A stretch of DNA of 64,000 nt from Drechmeria coniospora. Taxonomy: Eukaryota > Ascomycota > Sordariomycetes > Hypocreales > Ophiocordycipitaceae. The stretch is from the NCBI RefSeq assembly GCF_001625195.1, contig NC_054389.1:12148520-12212519 (forward strand), read 5' to 3'. The notes below the pieces were generated by a model that had not been told where the DNA came from, did not search any database, and saw nothing but the letters and a program-made list of their open reading frames with translations. Of this stretch, positions 1 through 10,680 are shown piece after piece. Numbering within the stretch: the first letter of the stretch is position 1; each line of letters starts with the position of its first letter. A program made the position numbers and the translations under genes.

Positions 1-96
1 GCAAAACGTATAAACGCCAGTAGTCGATGGTCGATAGTACCCGGTGTAAACAAGAGTGAAATTCATAGGGTTATATGTCATTCCAGCATATGTTAC

Positions 97-280
97 TGTT
101 GGTTCGGTTCTGGGGGAAACTGGTAACAAGAGATCTCTTTCAATGGATTCAATTTGGTACGAAAGGAGGGAAAATAGGCTGCCCCTAAGCGGCCACTTTT
201 ATCCTCTCCGTAATCGTGCCCCACACGATTACGTAATCCTAGTCTACTATTGGCCACTATATAATTACATAAAACACACA
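97..280 (-). mobile_element. LTR, family B (about 180 bp), minus orientation
   Basis: The copy runs from TGTTGGTTCGG to ACACACA and is the reverse complement of the copies at 473-654 and 3965-4144. In sense orientation the family starts TGTGTAT, has a TATA-like GGATAAAAG and ends CCGAACCAACA. The flanks GTTAC and ACGGG do not match, so no TSD survives. It abuts the RNase H remnant starting at 281. Confidence 0.75.
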
Positions 281-430
281 ACGGGAGATATCGGAAATCC
301 GTTGGATTAACGGTAGCGATAACCCAGCCGATGCAAACAATGACAAAGGTCCAGCCTAATAAGGTACTGGAACGGCTAGTATCTACGAATCAGATAGATA
401 TACGCATCGAAGGTTGGGTCGATAGGGAGT
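281..430 (+). pseudogene. Copia RNase H C-terminal remnant
   Basis: Translation gives the end of a Ty1/Copia-type RNase H domain, including EISEIRWINGSDNPADA and, after a frame change, LVSTNQIDI followed by EGWVDRE. It is truncated on the left by the minus-strand LTR and frameshifted in the middle. A short non-coding stretch links it to the LTR at 473-654 exactly as in the second copy (3626-4144). This fragment and that LTR are therefore the 3' end of one Copia family (family B). Confidence 0.7.
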
Positions 431-472
431 AATTAGGCAGGTACGATTTTCAGCACTTTTTAAAGAGCTGCC

Positions 473-654
473 TGTGTATATTATATGTATATAGTGGCCA
501 ATAGTAGAGTAGGATTACGTAATCGTATGGGGCACGATTACGGAGAGGATAAAAGCGGCCGCTTAGGGGCAGCCTCTTTTCCCTCCTTTCGTACCAAATT
601 GAATCCATTAAAAGAGTTCTCTTATTACCAGTTTCCCCCAGAACCGAACCAACA
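473..654 (+). mobile_element. LTR, family B, plus orientation
   Basis: Runs from TGTGTATATT to CCGAACCAACA with an internal GGATAAAAG promoter-like motif. It lies downstream of the RNase H remnant, as a 3' LTR should. On its right it interrupts the reverse transcriptase of another Copia element, which resumes at about 658. No matching TSD is visible. Confidence 0.75.
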
Positions 655-657
655 ACT

Positions 658-2001
658 AGTATTTCACCTACCTGAAGGATACTATTAGCCCTAGCTGCCC
701 AGAATAACTGGTACGTCGAGCAAATTGATTTCATTGGTGCTTTCCTAAATAGTGAGCTACCTGAAGTCAATTATCATGAAATTCCTGAGGGACTGGAAGC
801 ATTTATCAGTCTTAATAAAACTAATAATTTAGCTAAGCTACTAGCTAAGCTAGGCTACAACCCAACAGTCAAACAAGGTATCCTTTTGAAAAAGGCACTC
901 TATGGCCTAAAACAAGGACCTAGAGAGTGGCAGGAGGCACTGGCCAAACTGCTACAACAACACGGATATAGCCCTCTTATATTTGATCCGGCTATTTACT
1001 ATAATAGTATTACTAGTACTTATATAGTTAGCCACGTCGACGATTGTCTATTTATTGGACCAGACCTTACATATATCAACAAGTTGAAACAACAACTACA
1101 CAAGGTTTACCCAATTGAAGATCGCGGGCAGGCCGCTTTCTTCCTAGGCGTACAGATTAGTCGAACAACTAAGGGTATTACTCTTAGTCAAAAAGGGTAT
1201 ATTGAGGAAGCCCTATCCCGATTTGGGTTAAAGGAGGCCAAGGCAGTAGTAATACCACTACAGCTAGGAGTACTCAAACAGGCTATTACAACGGCCCTTC
1301 CTCCCTTGTCCGCTACCAATCAACTGGTATACCAACAAATAGTAGGGACTCTAATGTACCTTATGCTATTAACCCGACCAGATATAGCCTTTGCAATACA
1401 ATGGTTATCTCGGTACATGCACCAGGCTACTAGTCTGCAGCTATCAGCCGGCAAGAACCTCCTCCAATATCTGAAAGGAACTGTAGATCTAGCTATTTGC
1501 TACTGGTCTAAGTCTTCAGTACCCAATCTATCTGGATTTTCCGACAGCGATTTTGCAGGTGACTTAGATTCCTTCAAGTCAACCTACGGGTATCTCTTTA
1601 CTTTAGCAGGTGGACCTATCTGCTGGAAATCAAAAAGGGCTAGTACTATTGCTCTTTCTACTGTAAAGGCAGAATCGGATGCCCTATTGGAAGCTATTCG
1701 GGAACTTAAATGGCTAGATGGTCTATTTACTGAAATAGGCAAAGGTCTCCAAAAACCTATTCCACTATTATGTGACAATAATGGATCCATCTCTAACGCC
1801 AATAACCCCAATCAGCATAACCGAACAAAGCATACATTGCTAAAGTTCTGGTATATACGGCAAGAAGCAACTAACGGACTAGCTAAAATCAGCTACCTAA
1901 ATACTAAGTCTATGCCTGCCGATGGCCTTACTAAGGCTCTTACTGCTGATCTCTTCCAACGCTACCTTGGCCTACTAGGTCTCCAAGGAATCCCCATTTA
2001 G
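658..2001 (+). pseudogene. Copia retrotransposon pol fragment (reverse transcriptase and RNase H)
   Basis: This is the C-terminal part of a Ty1/Copia polyprotein. The frame is readable from about 658 but has a TGA at 673-675, so the copy is dead. Readable motifs in order: LLALAAQNNW, then QIDFIGAFLNSELPE of the RT palm, KKALYGLKQGPREW, and SHVDDCLF, a variant of the YVDD active site with both aspartates kept. In RNase H follow SDSDFAGD, STVKAESDAL, LLCDNN and RTKHTLLKFWYIRQ, then PADGLTKAL and the natural stop at 1999-2001. The 5' part (gag, protease, integrase) is missing, cut off by the LTR ending at 654. A purine tract at 2699-2708 followed by LTR family C sequence fits its own 3' end, so family C is probably its LTR family. 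Confidence 0.92.
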
Positions 2002-2014
2002 CAGTAGTCATACT

Positions 2015-2685
2015 TGTTAAAATACTGGTATTTATACTAGTAAGACTACACAAATAGGATACTATCCTATTGTTACTAGTAGTACTACTACTAGTAAAGA
2101 TGCTATACTATACTGCGAGTATTAGTAAGCATATCGAGTTGGCTAATAGTATACAACATACTACTTCTCCGAACTACAACTCGGAACGACTGACGGCAGT
2201 ACTACTGCCGGCCAACTCACTACTACAATACAACTTATATACGTAGTAGCCAGTCGACCACAGGAGCCAATTGATCGGAATGACAATTGCCGCTCTCCCA
2301 GTCGCTACTAGCTATTGCCAGCCCACAGTACTACTGCGGGCAATCAAACCATTGTGCGACCGAAACGGCGATCAAACCATTGTGCGACCAAACGGGCAAT
2401 CAAACCATTGTGCGATCAAACGGGCGATCAAACAATAGTGTAACTGCGCAGCCACAATCTGGACCTACAAGGTACTACTCTGTAGGCATAAATAGCCGTA
2501 CTTCCCTTGCACTTTAGTTAGAAGGATAATCGCATTCGTTTGTATAATTCGGTACTACCAATTGTGCACTCTTGCCCAGTTACTACCTGGCACCCCTTAT
2601 TGCTGTTACTAACAGCGTGATTGATTCCCTGGTCCGTGCGATATACTTCCACTACCCCCACTTCTTGCGCATACAAATTGCAAGA
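2015..2685 (+). mobile_element. Solo LTR, family C (671 bp), with TSD
   Basis: Starts TGTTAAAATACTGG and ends AATTGCAAGA. It is flanked by the 5-bp duplication ATACT (2010-2014 and 2686-2690). It is inserted between the pol stop codon and the purine-rich tract of the Copia copy at 658-2001. A TATA-like CATAAATAG lies near 2489. It contains four AT-rich 28-30 bp sub-repeats of the CAATCAAACCATTGTGCGA type at 2340-2435. The 3' end reads ...GA rather than the usual ...CA. Confidence 0.85.
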
Positions 2686-2696
2686 ATACTAGCTAC

Positions 2697-3624
2697 ATAG
2701 AGGGGGGGTTAAAATACTACTATTTATTCTAGTAAGACTACCCAAATAGGATACTATCCTATTAGTACTAGTACTAGTACTACTAGTACGGATGCTATAC
2801 TATACTGCAAGTATTGGTAAGCATATTGAGTTGACTAATAGTATACAACATACTACTTCTCCGAACCACGACGCGGAGCGACATACGGCAGTACTACTAC
2901 TGTTGGTTCGGTTCTGGGGGAAACTGGTAACAAGAGATCTCTTCTAATGGATTCAATTTGGTACGAAAGGAGGGAAAAGAGGCTGCCCCTGAACGGCCAC
3001 TTTTATCCTCTCTGTAATCGTACCCCACACGATTACGTGATCCTAGTCTACTATTGGCCACTATATACATGTAACACACAACTACCAACCCACTCACTAC
3101 TACAATGTGACCCATACAGGTAGTAGCTAGTCGACCACTGGAGCCAATTGATCGGAACGACAATTGCTGCTCTCCCAATCGCTACTAGCGCATGCCAGCC
3201 CACAATACTATTATGGGCCGGACCACCCAATCATTATGTGATGGAATCAGCCAACCTAATGACTGAGACAAGCCATCTAACCTTATGACGGAAGCAGTCA
3301 ACTAAAGTGTAACTGAAACAGCCATCCAACTGTATAATGGTTTCAGCTATTAAGCCATAGTACGATGGAGCCTTTGATCCACAATGGAATCTCCGACTAA
3401 GCCGTTATTGGGGATCGTTCTGTAGACATAAATAGCCGCTCTTTTCCTATACTGTAGCTAGAAGAAAAAATCGCATTCGTTTGTATAATATGGTACTACC
3501 AATTGTACACTCTTGCCCAGTTACTAACTGGCTCCCCTTATTGCTGTTACAAACAGTATAATTGATTTACTAGTCCGTGCAATATACTTCCACTATCCCC
3601 TCCTCTTGCGCCTCAATTGCAAGA
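2697..3624 (+). mobile_element. Polypurine tract and 3' LTR, family C, split by a nested LTR
   Basis: ATAGAGGGGGG at about 2697-2708 looks like a polypurine tract. It is followed directly by TTAAAATACTAC, the family C LTR start lacking its first bases. The LTR continues to 2900, is interrupted by the family B solo LTR at 2901-3080, resumes at 3081, and ends at AATTGCAAGA (3624), where Copia RNase H sequence begins. Its internal sub-repeats differ from those of the 2015 copy and match the 24838-25572 copy better. Confidence 0.7.
2901..3080 (-). mobile_element. Solo LTR, family B (180 bp), nested, with TSD
   Basis: Runs from TGTTGGTTCGG to TAACACACA and is flanked by ACTAC on both sides (2896-2900 and 3081-3085). 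Removing it restores continuity with the family C copy near 25600-25650. It is therefore a clean insertion into the family C LTR, younger than its host. Confidence 0.9.
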
Positions 3625-3625
3625 A

Positions 3626-3925
3626 CTATTGCCAGCCAACTACAAATACCGAATATCCCTCTTATTATGTGTACGGACTCGTATTCGCTATACGAATGCC
3701 TAGTTAAACTAGGGTCAACTACCGAGAAAAGGTTAATAATTGACATTATAGCAATACGATAAAGCTACGACCAATGGGAGATATCTGAAATCCATTGGAT
3801 TAACGGTAGCAACAACCCAGCTGACGCAATAACAACGGTCCAGCCTAATACGGTACTGCAACGGCTAGTATCTACAAATTAGATAGATATACTCAACGAA
3901 GGTTGGGTCGATAGGGAGTCAAGGG
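3626..3925 (+). pseudogene. Copia RNase H remnant with stop codons
   Basis: Translation shows IPLIMCTDSYSLYECLVKLG, then TTEKRLIIDIIAIR, a stop, SYDQWEISEIHWINGSNNPADA, and LVSTN, a stop, IDI. This is the C-terminal half of a Ty1/Copia RNase H. The last stop is TAG where the copy at 281-430 still has CAG. The TAA after IIAIR also sits where a CAA (Gln) would be expected. Both are C-to-T changes, as repeat-induced point mutation or cytosine deamination would give. Confidence 0.8.
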
Positions 3926-3964
3926 GCATGTACGATTTTAGTACTCTTTAAAGAGTTACCTGTA

Positions 3965-4144
3965 TGTGTATTATATATATATAGTAGCCACTAGTAGACT
4001 AGGATTACGTAATCGTATGGGGTACGATTACGGAGAGGATAAAAGCGGCCGCTAAGAGGCAGCCTCTTTTCCCTCCTTTCGTACTAAATTGAATCCATTG
4101 AAAGAAATCTCTTGTTACTAGTTTCCCCTAGAACCGAACCAACA
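3965..4144 (+). mobile_element. LTR, family B, plus orientation
   Basis: Runs from TGTGTATTATAT to CCGAACCAACA with GGATAAAAG inside. It follows the RNase H remnant through the same linker (GTACGATTTT ... TTTAAAGAG) as the copy at 473-654. It is thus the 3' LTR of the second family B Copia remnant. Satellite DNA begins immediately at 4145. Confidence 0.75.
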
Positions 4145-4401
4145 GAACCACTAATATAGAGTTAACAAATCAGGAGAGGATTTACCAAACCATATATAAT
4201 CGTATCTATAGAATAAGGTTGGATAGCCTACTTTTTGGCAACTAGTCAGAAGTATATATATTAAGTGCCTTAAGAAGGATGCAGCTATATTGGAATTACT
4301 AATATAGAGTTCAAAAATCAGGAGAGGATTTACCAAACTATATATAATTGTAACTACAGAATAAAGTTAGATAGCCTACTTTTTAGCGACTAGTCAGAAG
4401 T

Positions 4402-5332
4402 TTTAAAATGAAAAGGGGAATTACCTCTTGGAATAAAGGGGTAAAATAGGAAGGGTGCGCAGTGGAAGTTCAGTTGCACGGACTATCCAAAATGGATATC
4501 AATCGAGGCTGTTAGTAACAGCAGGAAGTACACCAGTTAGTAACTGGGCAGGGAATACAGATTTGAACAAGTCAAATAGTAGTGCCAAGGGACGATTCAG
4601 AAAAGAAAGACTGTTGTGTTTCTTGTGCTTTGCTTGCGCGCGTGCGTGTGTTGTTCGTTCACAGCGTGTGTTATCCTGACTATCTAAGAGTGTAGGAAAG
4701 GGAGGACCATTTTATACCTGAGAGGTAGTACCTCAATCAGTGCAATGTGCACGTGTTGGAATTCTGTCTGATTCCATACAATGCATCTCCGAACAATCTG
4801 CTTGCATTTAATGCAGCTCCAAATACTCTGGTTGAGTCATACTGCCAGTTGGTTGCAACTAGCAGGGTTGATCAGTATTAGGGTTCGGTCGCGACAGTAC
4901 AGCAGCAGTACTGCAGTAGTCGAGCGGGCCAGTAGTAGTACTACTGGCAAGCAACTGCTAGTTGCAGTTGGGTGGGTCCTCCAGCGCAACAGTAGTACTG
5001 TTGGCGGGCAACTACTAGTAGTAGTTGGGAGCGCGTTAATTGACGGCCCGATCAATGATCTTGCTTGGTCGACCAAGTACCACTTTGCACGTGACGTGCG
5101 ACAGTAGTAAATTGGCTGGGCAGTAGTACTGCCATCAATTGTACCAAGTCGGAGCGAGGAGAATTTGCATAGCAAGTGCAATTCGTCAACTCGATATACT
5201 ACCTGTACGTGCAGTACAGTGGTAGTATATGGGCAAGCAGTAGTACTGCTGCCCGGTGTTGCAAATGGCAACACATAGGATAGTATCCTATTTGGGTAGT
5301 CTTACTAGTATAAATACCAGTAATTTTAACAA
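4402..5332 (-). mobile_element. Solo LTR, family C' (about 930 bp), minus, with TSD
   Basis: The sense strand starts TGTTAAAATTACTGG and ends in a slightly shortened CTTTTCATTTTAAA. It is flanked by GAAGT (4397-4401 and 5333-5337). It shares only its first 55 bases or so with family C. The sense strand has a clear TATA (GGTATAAAATGG). Short reading frames of 74, 108 and 145 codons recur in every copy, but they lie inside LTR sequence and look fortuitous. Confidence 0.88.
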
Positions 5333-5489
5333 GAAGTATATGTATTGAGTACCTTAAGAAGGATGCAACTATATTGGAACTACTAATATAGAGTTCCAAA
5401 ATCAGGAGAGGATTTACCAAACCTTATATAATTGTATCTATAAAATAAGGTTAGATAGCCTACTTTTTAGCAATTAGTCAGAAGTATAT

Positions 5490-5649
5490 TGTAACACATA
5501 TGGGGAGGTGTGCCCATATGGACAATAGACCAGTTAACCGTTCGACCAAATGGCCAAACTGTCAAAAGATCCGCCAGTATCCGCACTTAGTGCGGGTACT
5601 GCACCTCACATTCGCTTATAAGGCCTACACGCCTGTGGCGCGCCTTACA
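5490..5649 (+). mobile_element. 160-bp LTR-like element, family D, with TSD
   Basis: Runs from TGTAACACATATGG to GGCGCGCCTTACA with TATAT duplicated on both sides (5485-5489 and 5650-5654). It is inserted in the satellite. The TG...CA ends and 5-bp TSD fit a solo LTR of a small retroelement. No other full copy is present, but its last 13 bases recur in the 35-bp insert at 24386-24420. The orientation given is arbitrary. Confidence 0.75.
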
Positions 5650-5679
5650 TATATATATTAAGTGCCTTAAGAAGGATGC

Positions 5680-5850
5680 TGTTACGGAGTCGCTAGGCGA
5701 CTGCTCTAGGACTCTCAATGATATTTATTAAAAGACTTGAAGGAGGGAAAACTACTTGGCAACTAGGGTTTCTAGTTGTGTGCGTTCTTCCTAGTGGGTC
5801 CCTTGGTTCCCTCCGTTCTCTTATATCGGGCTAAGCCCAATACCATAACA
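5680..5850 (-). mobile_element. Solo LTR, family A (171 bp), minus, with TSD
   Basis: Runs from TGTTACGGAGTC to CCATAACA and is the reverse complement of the copies at 5976 and 26807. It is flanked by GATGC (5675-5679 and 5851-5855). It is inserted in the satellite unit within GAAGGATGCAGCC. Confidence 0.92.
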
Positions 5851-5975
5851 GATGCAGCCATATTAGAACTACTAATATAGAGTTCAAAAACCAGGAGAGA
5901 ATTTACCAAACTCTATATAATCATATATATAGAATAAAGTTAGATAGCCAACCAGTCAGAAGTATATATATCAAG

Positions 5976-6146
5976 TGTTATGGTATCGGGCTTAGCCCGA
6001 TATAGGAGAACGAAGGGAACCAAGGGACCCACTAGGAGGAACGCACACAACTAGAAGCCCTAGTTGTTAGGTAGTTTTCCCTCCTTCAAGTCTTTTAATA
6101 AACATCATTGAGAGTCCTAGAGCAGTCGCCTAGCGACTCCGTAACA
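5976..6146 (+). mobile_element. Solo LTR, family A (171 bp), plus, with TSD
   Basis: Runs from TGTTATGGTATCGG to CTCCGTAACA and is flanked by TCAAG (5971-5975 and 6147-6151). It has perfect TG...CA ends and the same length as the two other family A copies. No internal region is present anywhere in the window. Confidence 0.92.
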
Positions 6147-6287
6147 TCAAGTACCTTAAGAAGGATACAACTATATTGGAACTACTAATATAGAGTTCAA
6201 AAATCAGGAGAGGATTTACCAAACCTTATATAATTGTATCTGTAGAATAAGGTTGGATAGCCTACTTTTTAGCAACTAGTCAGAAGT

Positions 6288-7217
6288 TCTTTAAAATGAA
6301 AAGGGGAAATACCTCTTGGAATAAAGGGGTAAAATAGGAAGGATGCGCAGTGGAAGTTCAGTTGCACGGACTATCCAAAATGGATATCAATCGAGGCTGT
6401 TAGTAACAGCAGGAAGTACACCAGTTAGTAACTGGGCAGGGAATACAGATTTGAACAAGTCAAATAGTAGTGCCAAGGGACGATTCAGAAAAGAAAGACT
6501 GTTGTGTTTCTTGTGCTTTGCTTGCGCGCGTGTGTTTCTTGTCACAGCGTGTGTTCTGTTCCTAACTATCTAAGAGTATAGGAAAGGGAGGACCATTTTA
6601 TACCTGAGAGGTAGTACCTCAATCAGTGCAATGTGCACGTGTTGGAATTCTGTCTGATTCCATACAATGCATCTCCGAACAATCTGCTTGCATTTAATGC
6701 AGCTCCAAATACTCTGGTTGAGTCATACTGCCAGTTGGTTGCAACTAGTAGGGTTGATCAGTATTAGGGTTCGGTCGCGACAGTACAGCAGCATTGCTGC
6801 AGTAGTCGAGCGGACCAGTAGTAGTACTACTGACAAGCAACTGCTAGTTGCAGTTGGGTGGGTCCTCCAGCGCAACAGTAGTACTGTTGGCGGGCAACTA
6901 CTAGTAGTAGTTGGGAGCGCGTCAATTGACGGCCCGATCAATGATCTTGCTTGGTCGACCAAGTACCACTTTGCACGTGACGTGCGACAGTAGTAAATTG
7001 GCTGGGCAGTAGTACTGCCATCAATTGTACCAAGTCGGAGCGAGGAGAATTTGCATAGCAAGTGCAATTCGTTAACTCGATATACTACCTGTACGTGCAG
7101 TACAGTGGTAGTATATGGGCAAGCAGTAGTACTGCTGCCCGGTGTTGCAAATGGCAACACATAGGATAGTATCCTATTTGGGTAGTCTTACTAGTATAAA
7201 TACCAGTAATTTTAACA
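6288..7217 (-). mobile_element. Solo LTR, family C' (930 bp), minus, with TSD
   Basis: On the plus strand it starts TCTTTAAAATG and ends ATTTTAACA. It is flanked by GAAGT (6283-6287 and 7218-7222). It is nearly identical to the copy at 4402-5332 and sits at the same position of the satellite unit with the same TSD. Confidence 0.92.
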
Positions 7218-7319
7218 GAAGTATATATATTAAGTGCCTTAAGAAGGATGCTGCCATATTTGAACCACTAATATAGAGTTAAAAAATCAGGAGAGGATTT
7301 ACCAAACCTTATATAATCG

Positions 7320-8248
7320 TCTTAAAAATAAAAGGGGAAATACCTCTTGGAATAAAAGGAGTAAAATAGGAAGGGTGCGCAGTAGAAGTTCAGTTGCACG
7401 GACTATCCAAAATGGATATCAATCAAGGCTGTTAGTAACAGTAGAAAGTACACCAGTTAGTAACTGGGTAGGGAATACAGATTTGAAGAAGTCAAATGGT
7501 AGTGCCAAGATGCGATTCAGAAGAAAGACTGTTGTATTTCTTGTGCTTGCGTGTGTGCTTGTGTAGCGCGTGCGTGTTGTATTGTGTGTGTACCTAACTA
7601 TCTAAGAGTGTAGGAAAGGTAGGACCATTTTATACCTGAGAGGTAGTACCTCAATCAGTGCAATGTGCACGTATTGGAATTCTGTCTGATTCCATACAAT
7701 GCATCTCCGAACAATCTGCTTGCATTCAATGCAGCTCCAAATACTCTGGTTGAGTCATACTGCCAGTTGGTTGCAACTAGCAGGGTTGATCAGTATTAGG
7801 GTTCGGTTGCGACAGTACAGCAGAAGTACTGCAGTAGTCGAGTGGGCCAGTAGTAGTACTACTAGCAAGCAACTACTGGTTGCAGTTGGGTGGGTCCTAC
7901 CGCGCAACAGTAGTACTGTTGGCGGGCAACTACTAGTAGTAGTTGGGAGCGCGTCAATTGACGGCCCGATTAATGATCTTGCTTGGTCGACTGAGTACTA
8001 CTTGCACAAGACGCGCAATAGTAGTAAATTGGCTGGGCAGTAGTACTGCCATCAGTTGTACCAAGTCGGAGCGAGGAGAATTTGCATAGCAAGTGCAATT
8101 CGTTAACTCGATATACTACTTGTACGTGCAGTACAGTGGTAGTATATGGGCAAGCAGTAGTACTGCTGCCAGATGTTGCAAATAGCAACACATAGGATAG
8201 TATCCTATTTGGGTAGTCTTACTAGTATAAATACCAGTAATTTTAACA
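7320..8248 (-). mobile_element. Solo LTR, family C' (929 bp), minus, with TSD
   Basis: On the plus strand it starts TCTTAAAAATAAAAGG and ends ATTTTAACA. It is flanked by AATCG (7315-7319 and 8249-8253). It is more diverged from the 4402 and 6288 copies than those are from each other. It is the only insertion in the array that lies in the AATCGTATCTACAG part of the satellite unit. Confidence 0.92.
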
Positions 8249-8348
8249 AATCGTATCTATAGAATAAGGTTGGATAGCCTACTTTCTAGCAACTAGTCAG
8301 AAGTATATGTATTAAGTACCTTAAGAAGGATGCAGCTATATTAGAACC

Positions 8349-9260
8349 TGTTAAAATTACTGGTATTTATACTAGTAAGACTACCCAAATAGGATACTAT
8401 CCTATGTGTTACCATTTGCAACACCGGGCAGCAGTACTACTGCTTGCCCATATACTACCACTGTACTGCACGTACAGGTAGTATATCGAGTTGACGAATT
8501 GCACTTGCTATGCAAATTCTCCTCGCTCCGATTTGGTACAATTGATGGCAGTACTACTGCCCAGCCAATTTACTACTGTCGCACGTCACGTGCAAAGTGG
8601 TACTTGGTCGACCAAGCAAGATCATTGATCGGGCCGTCAATTGACGCGCTCCCAACTACTACTAGTAGTTGCCCGCCAACAGTACTACTGTTGCGTGGGA
8701 GGACCCACCCAACTGCAACTAGCAGTTGCTTGCCAGCAGTACTACTACTGGCCCACTCGACTACTGCAGCACTGCTGCTGTACTGTCGCGACCGAACCCT
8801 AATACTGATCAACCCTGCTAGTTGCAACCAACTGGCAGTATGACTCAACCAGAGTATTTGGAGCTGCATTGAATGCAAGCAGATTGTTCGGAGATGCATT
8901 GTATGGAATCAGACAGAATTCCAACACGTGCACATTGCACTGATTGAGGTACTACCTCTCAGGTATAAAATGGTCCTCCCTTTCCTACACTCTTAGATAG
9001 TTAGACACACACACACAAGACGCACACGCTGAAAACACACGCACGCGCGCAAGCAAGCACAAGAAACACAACAGTCTTTCTTTTCTGAATTGTCCCTTGG
9101 CACTCCTATTTGACTTATTCAAATCTGTATTCCTTGCCCAGTTACTAACTGGTGCACTTCCTGCTGTTACTAACAGCCTCGATTGATATCCATTTTGGAT
9201 AGTCCGTGCAACTGAACTTCCACTGCGCACCCTTCCTATTTTACCCCTTTTATTTTAAGA
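8349..9260 (+). mobile_element. Solo LTR, family C' (912 bp), plus, with TSD
   Basis: Runs from TGTTAAAATTACTGG to TATTTTAAGA and is flanked by GAACC (8344-8348 and 9261-9265). The TATA GGTATAAAATGG lies near 8961-8972, followed by a CA-rich leader. It is inserted in the satellite in the opposite orientation to the other three family C' copies of this array. It confirms that the family ends in GA. Confidence 0.92.
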
Positions 9261-10680
9261 GAACCACTAATATAGAGTTAAAAATCAGGAGAGGATTTAC
9301 CAAACCTTATATAATCGTATCTACAGAATAAGGTTAGATAGCCTACTTTTTAGCAACTAGTCAGAAGTATATGTATCAAGTACCTTAAGAAGAATACAAC
9401 TATATTGGAACTACAAATATAGAGTTCAAAAATCAGGAGAGGATTTACCAAACCTTATATAATTGTATCTACAGAATAAGGTTGGATAGCCTACTTTTTA
9501 GCAACTAGTCAGAAGTATATGTATCAAGTACCTTAAGAAGAATACAACTATATTGGAACTACAAATATAGAGTTCAAAATCAGGAGAGGATTTACCAAAC
9601 CTTATATAATTCTATCTACAGAATAAGGTTGGATAGCCTACTTTTTAGCAACTAGTCAGAAGTATATATATTAAGTGCCTTAAGAAGGATGCTGCCATAT
9701 TGGAACCACTAATATAGAGTTAAAAAATCAGGAGAGGATTTACCAAACTATATATAATCGTATCTACAGAATAAGGTTAGATAGCCTACCTTTAGCAACT
9801 AGTCAGAAGTATATGTATCAAGTACCTTAAGAAGGATGCAGCCACATTGGAACTACTACTATAGAGTTAACAAATCAGGAGAGGATTTAGCAAACCATAT
9901 ATAATCGTATCTACAGAATAAGGTTGGATAGCCTACTTTTTAGCAACTAGTCAGAAGTATATGTATCAAGTACTTTAAGAAGGATGCAGCCACATTAGAA
10001 CCACTAATATAAAGTTAACAAATCAGGACAGGATTTACCAAACCTTATATAATTGTATCTACAGAATAAGGTTGGATAGCCTACTTTTGAGCAACTAGTC
10101 AGAAGTATATGTATCAAGTACCTTAAGAAGAATACAACTATATTTGAACTACAAATATAGAGTTCAAAAATCAGGAGAGGATTTACCAAACATTATATAA
10201 TTGTATCTTCAGAATAAGGTTGGATAGCCTACATTTTAGCAACTAGTCAGAAGTATATATATTAAGTGCCTTAAGAAGGATGCAGCCATATTGGAACCAC
10301 TAATATAGAGTTAAAAAATCAGCAGAGGATTTTCCAAACTATATATAATCGTATCTACAGAATAAGGTTATATAGCCTACTTTTTAGCAACTAGTCAGAA
10401 GTATATGTATCAAGTACCTTAAGAAGGATGCAGCCACATTGGAACTACTAATATAGAGTTAACAAATCAGGAGAGGATTTACCAAACCTTATACAATCGT
10501 ATCTACAGAATAATGTTGGATAGCCTACATTTTAGCAACTAGTCAGAAGTATATGTATTAATTACCTTAAGAAGGATGCAGCCATATTGGAACTACTAAT
10601 CTAGAGTTCAAAAATCAGGAGAGGATTTACCAAACCTTATGTAATCGTATCTACAGAATAAGGTTTGATAGCTTACCTGC
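9261..10680. repeat. 148-bp satellite array, right part (ten uninterrupted units)
   Basis: The motif CAGGAGAGGATTTACCAAAC, with occasional substitutions, recurs at about 9286, 9432, 9581, 9729, 9876, 10024, 10172, 10320, 10468 and 10616, a period of 146-149 bp. Units are AT-rich and differ by scattered substitutions. No open reading frame, RNA polymerase III box or terminal inverted repeat is evident. The array ends about 340 bp before the start codon of giant protein 1. Confidence 0.95.

Larger units (their letters stand above)
4145..8348. repeat. 148-bp satellite array, left part, interrupted by LTR insertions
   Basis: Satellite pieces occupy 4145-4401, 5333-5489, 5650-5679, 5851-5975, 6147-6287, 7218-7319 and 8249-8348. 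Each piece resumes the 148-bp unit exactly where the previous one stopped, apart from 5-bp duplications. The interrupting sequences are therefore later insertions into one array. Recognisable unit landmarks are CAGGAGAGGATTTACCAAAC, GGATAGCCTAC, ACTAGTCAGAAGTATAT and CCTTAAGAAGGATGCAGCC. No coding potential is seen. Confidence 0.85.

Noticed and set aside
4781..8899. Recurrent 108- and 145-codon frames in several places
   Set aside because: They lie inside family C' LTRs, overlap the LTR promoter and each other, and resemble no protein.
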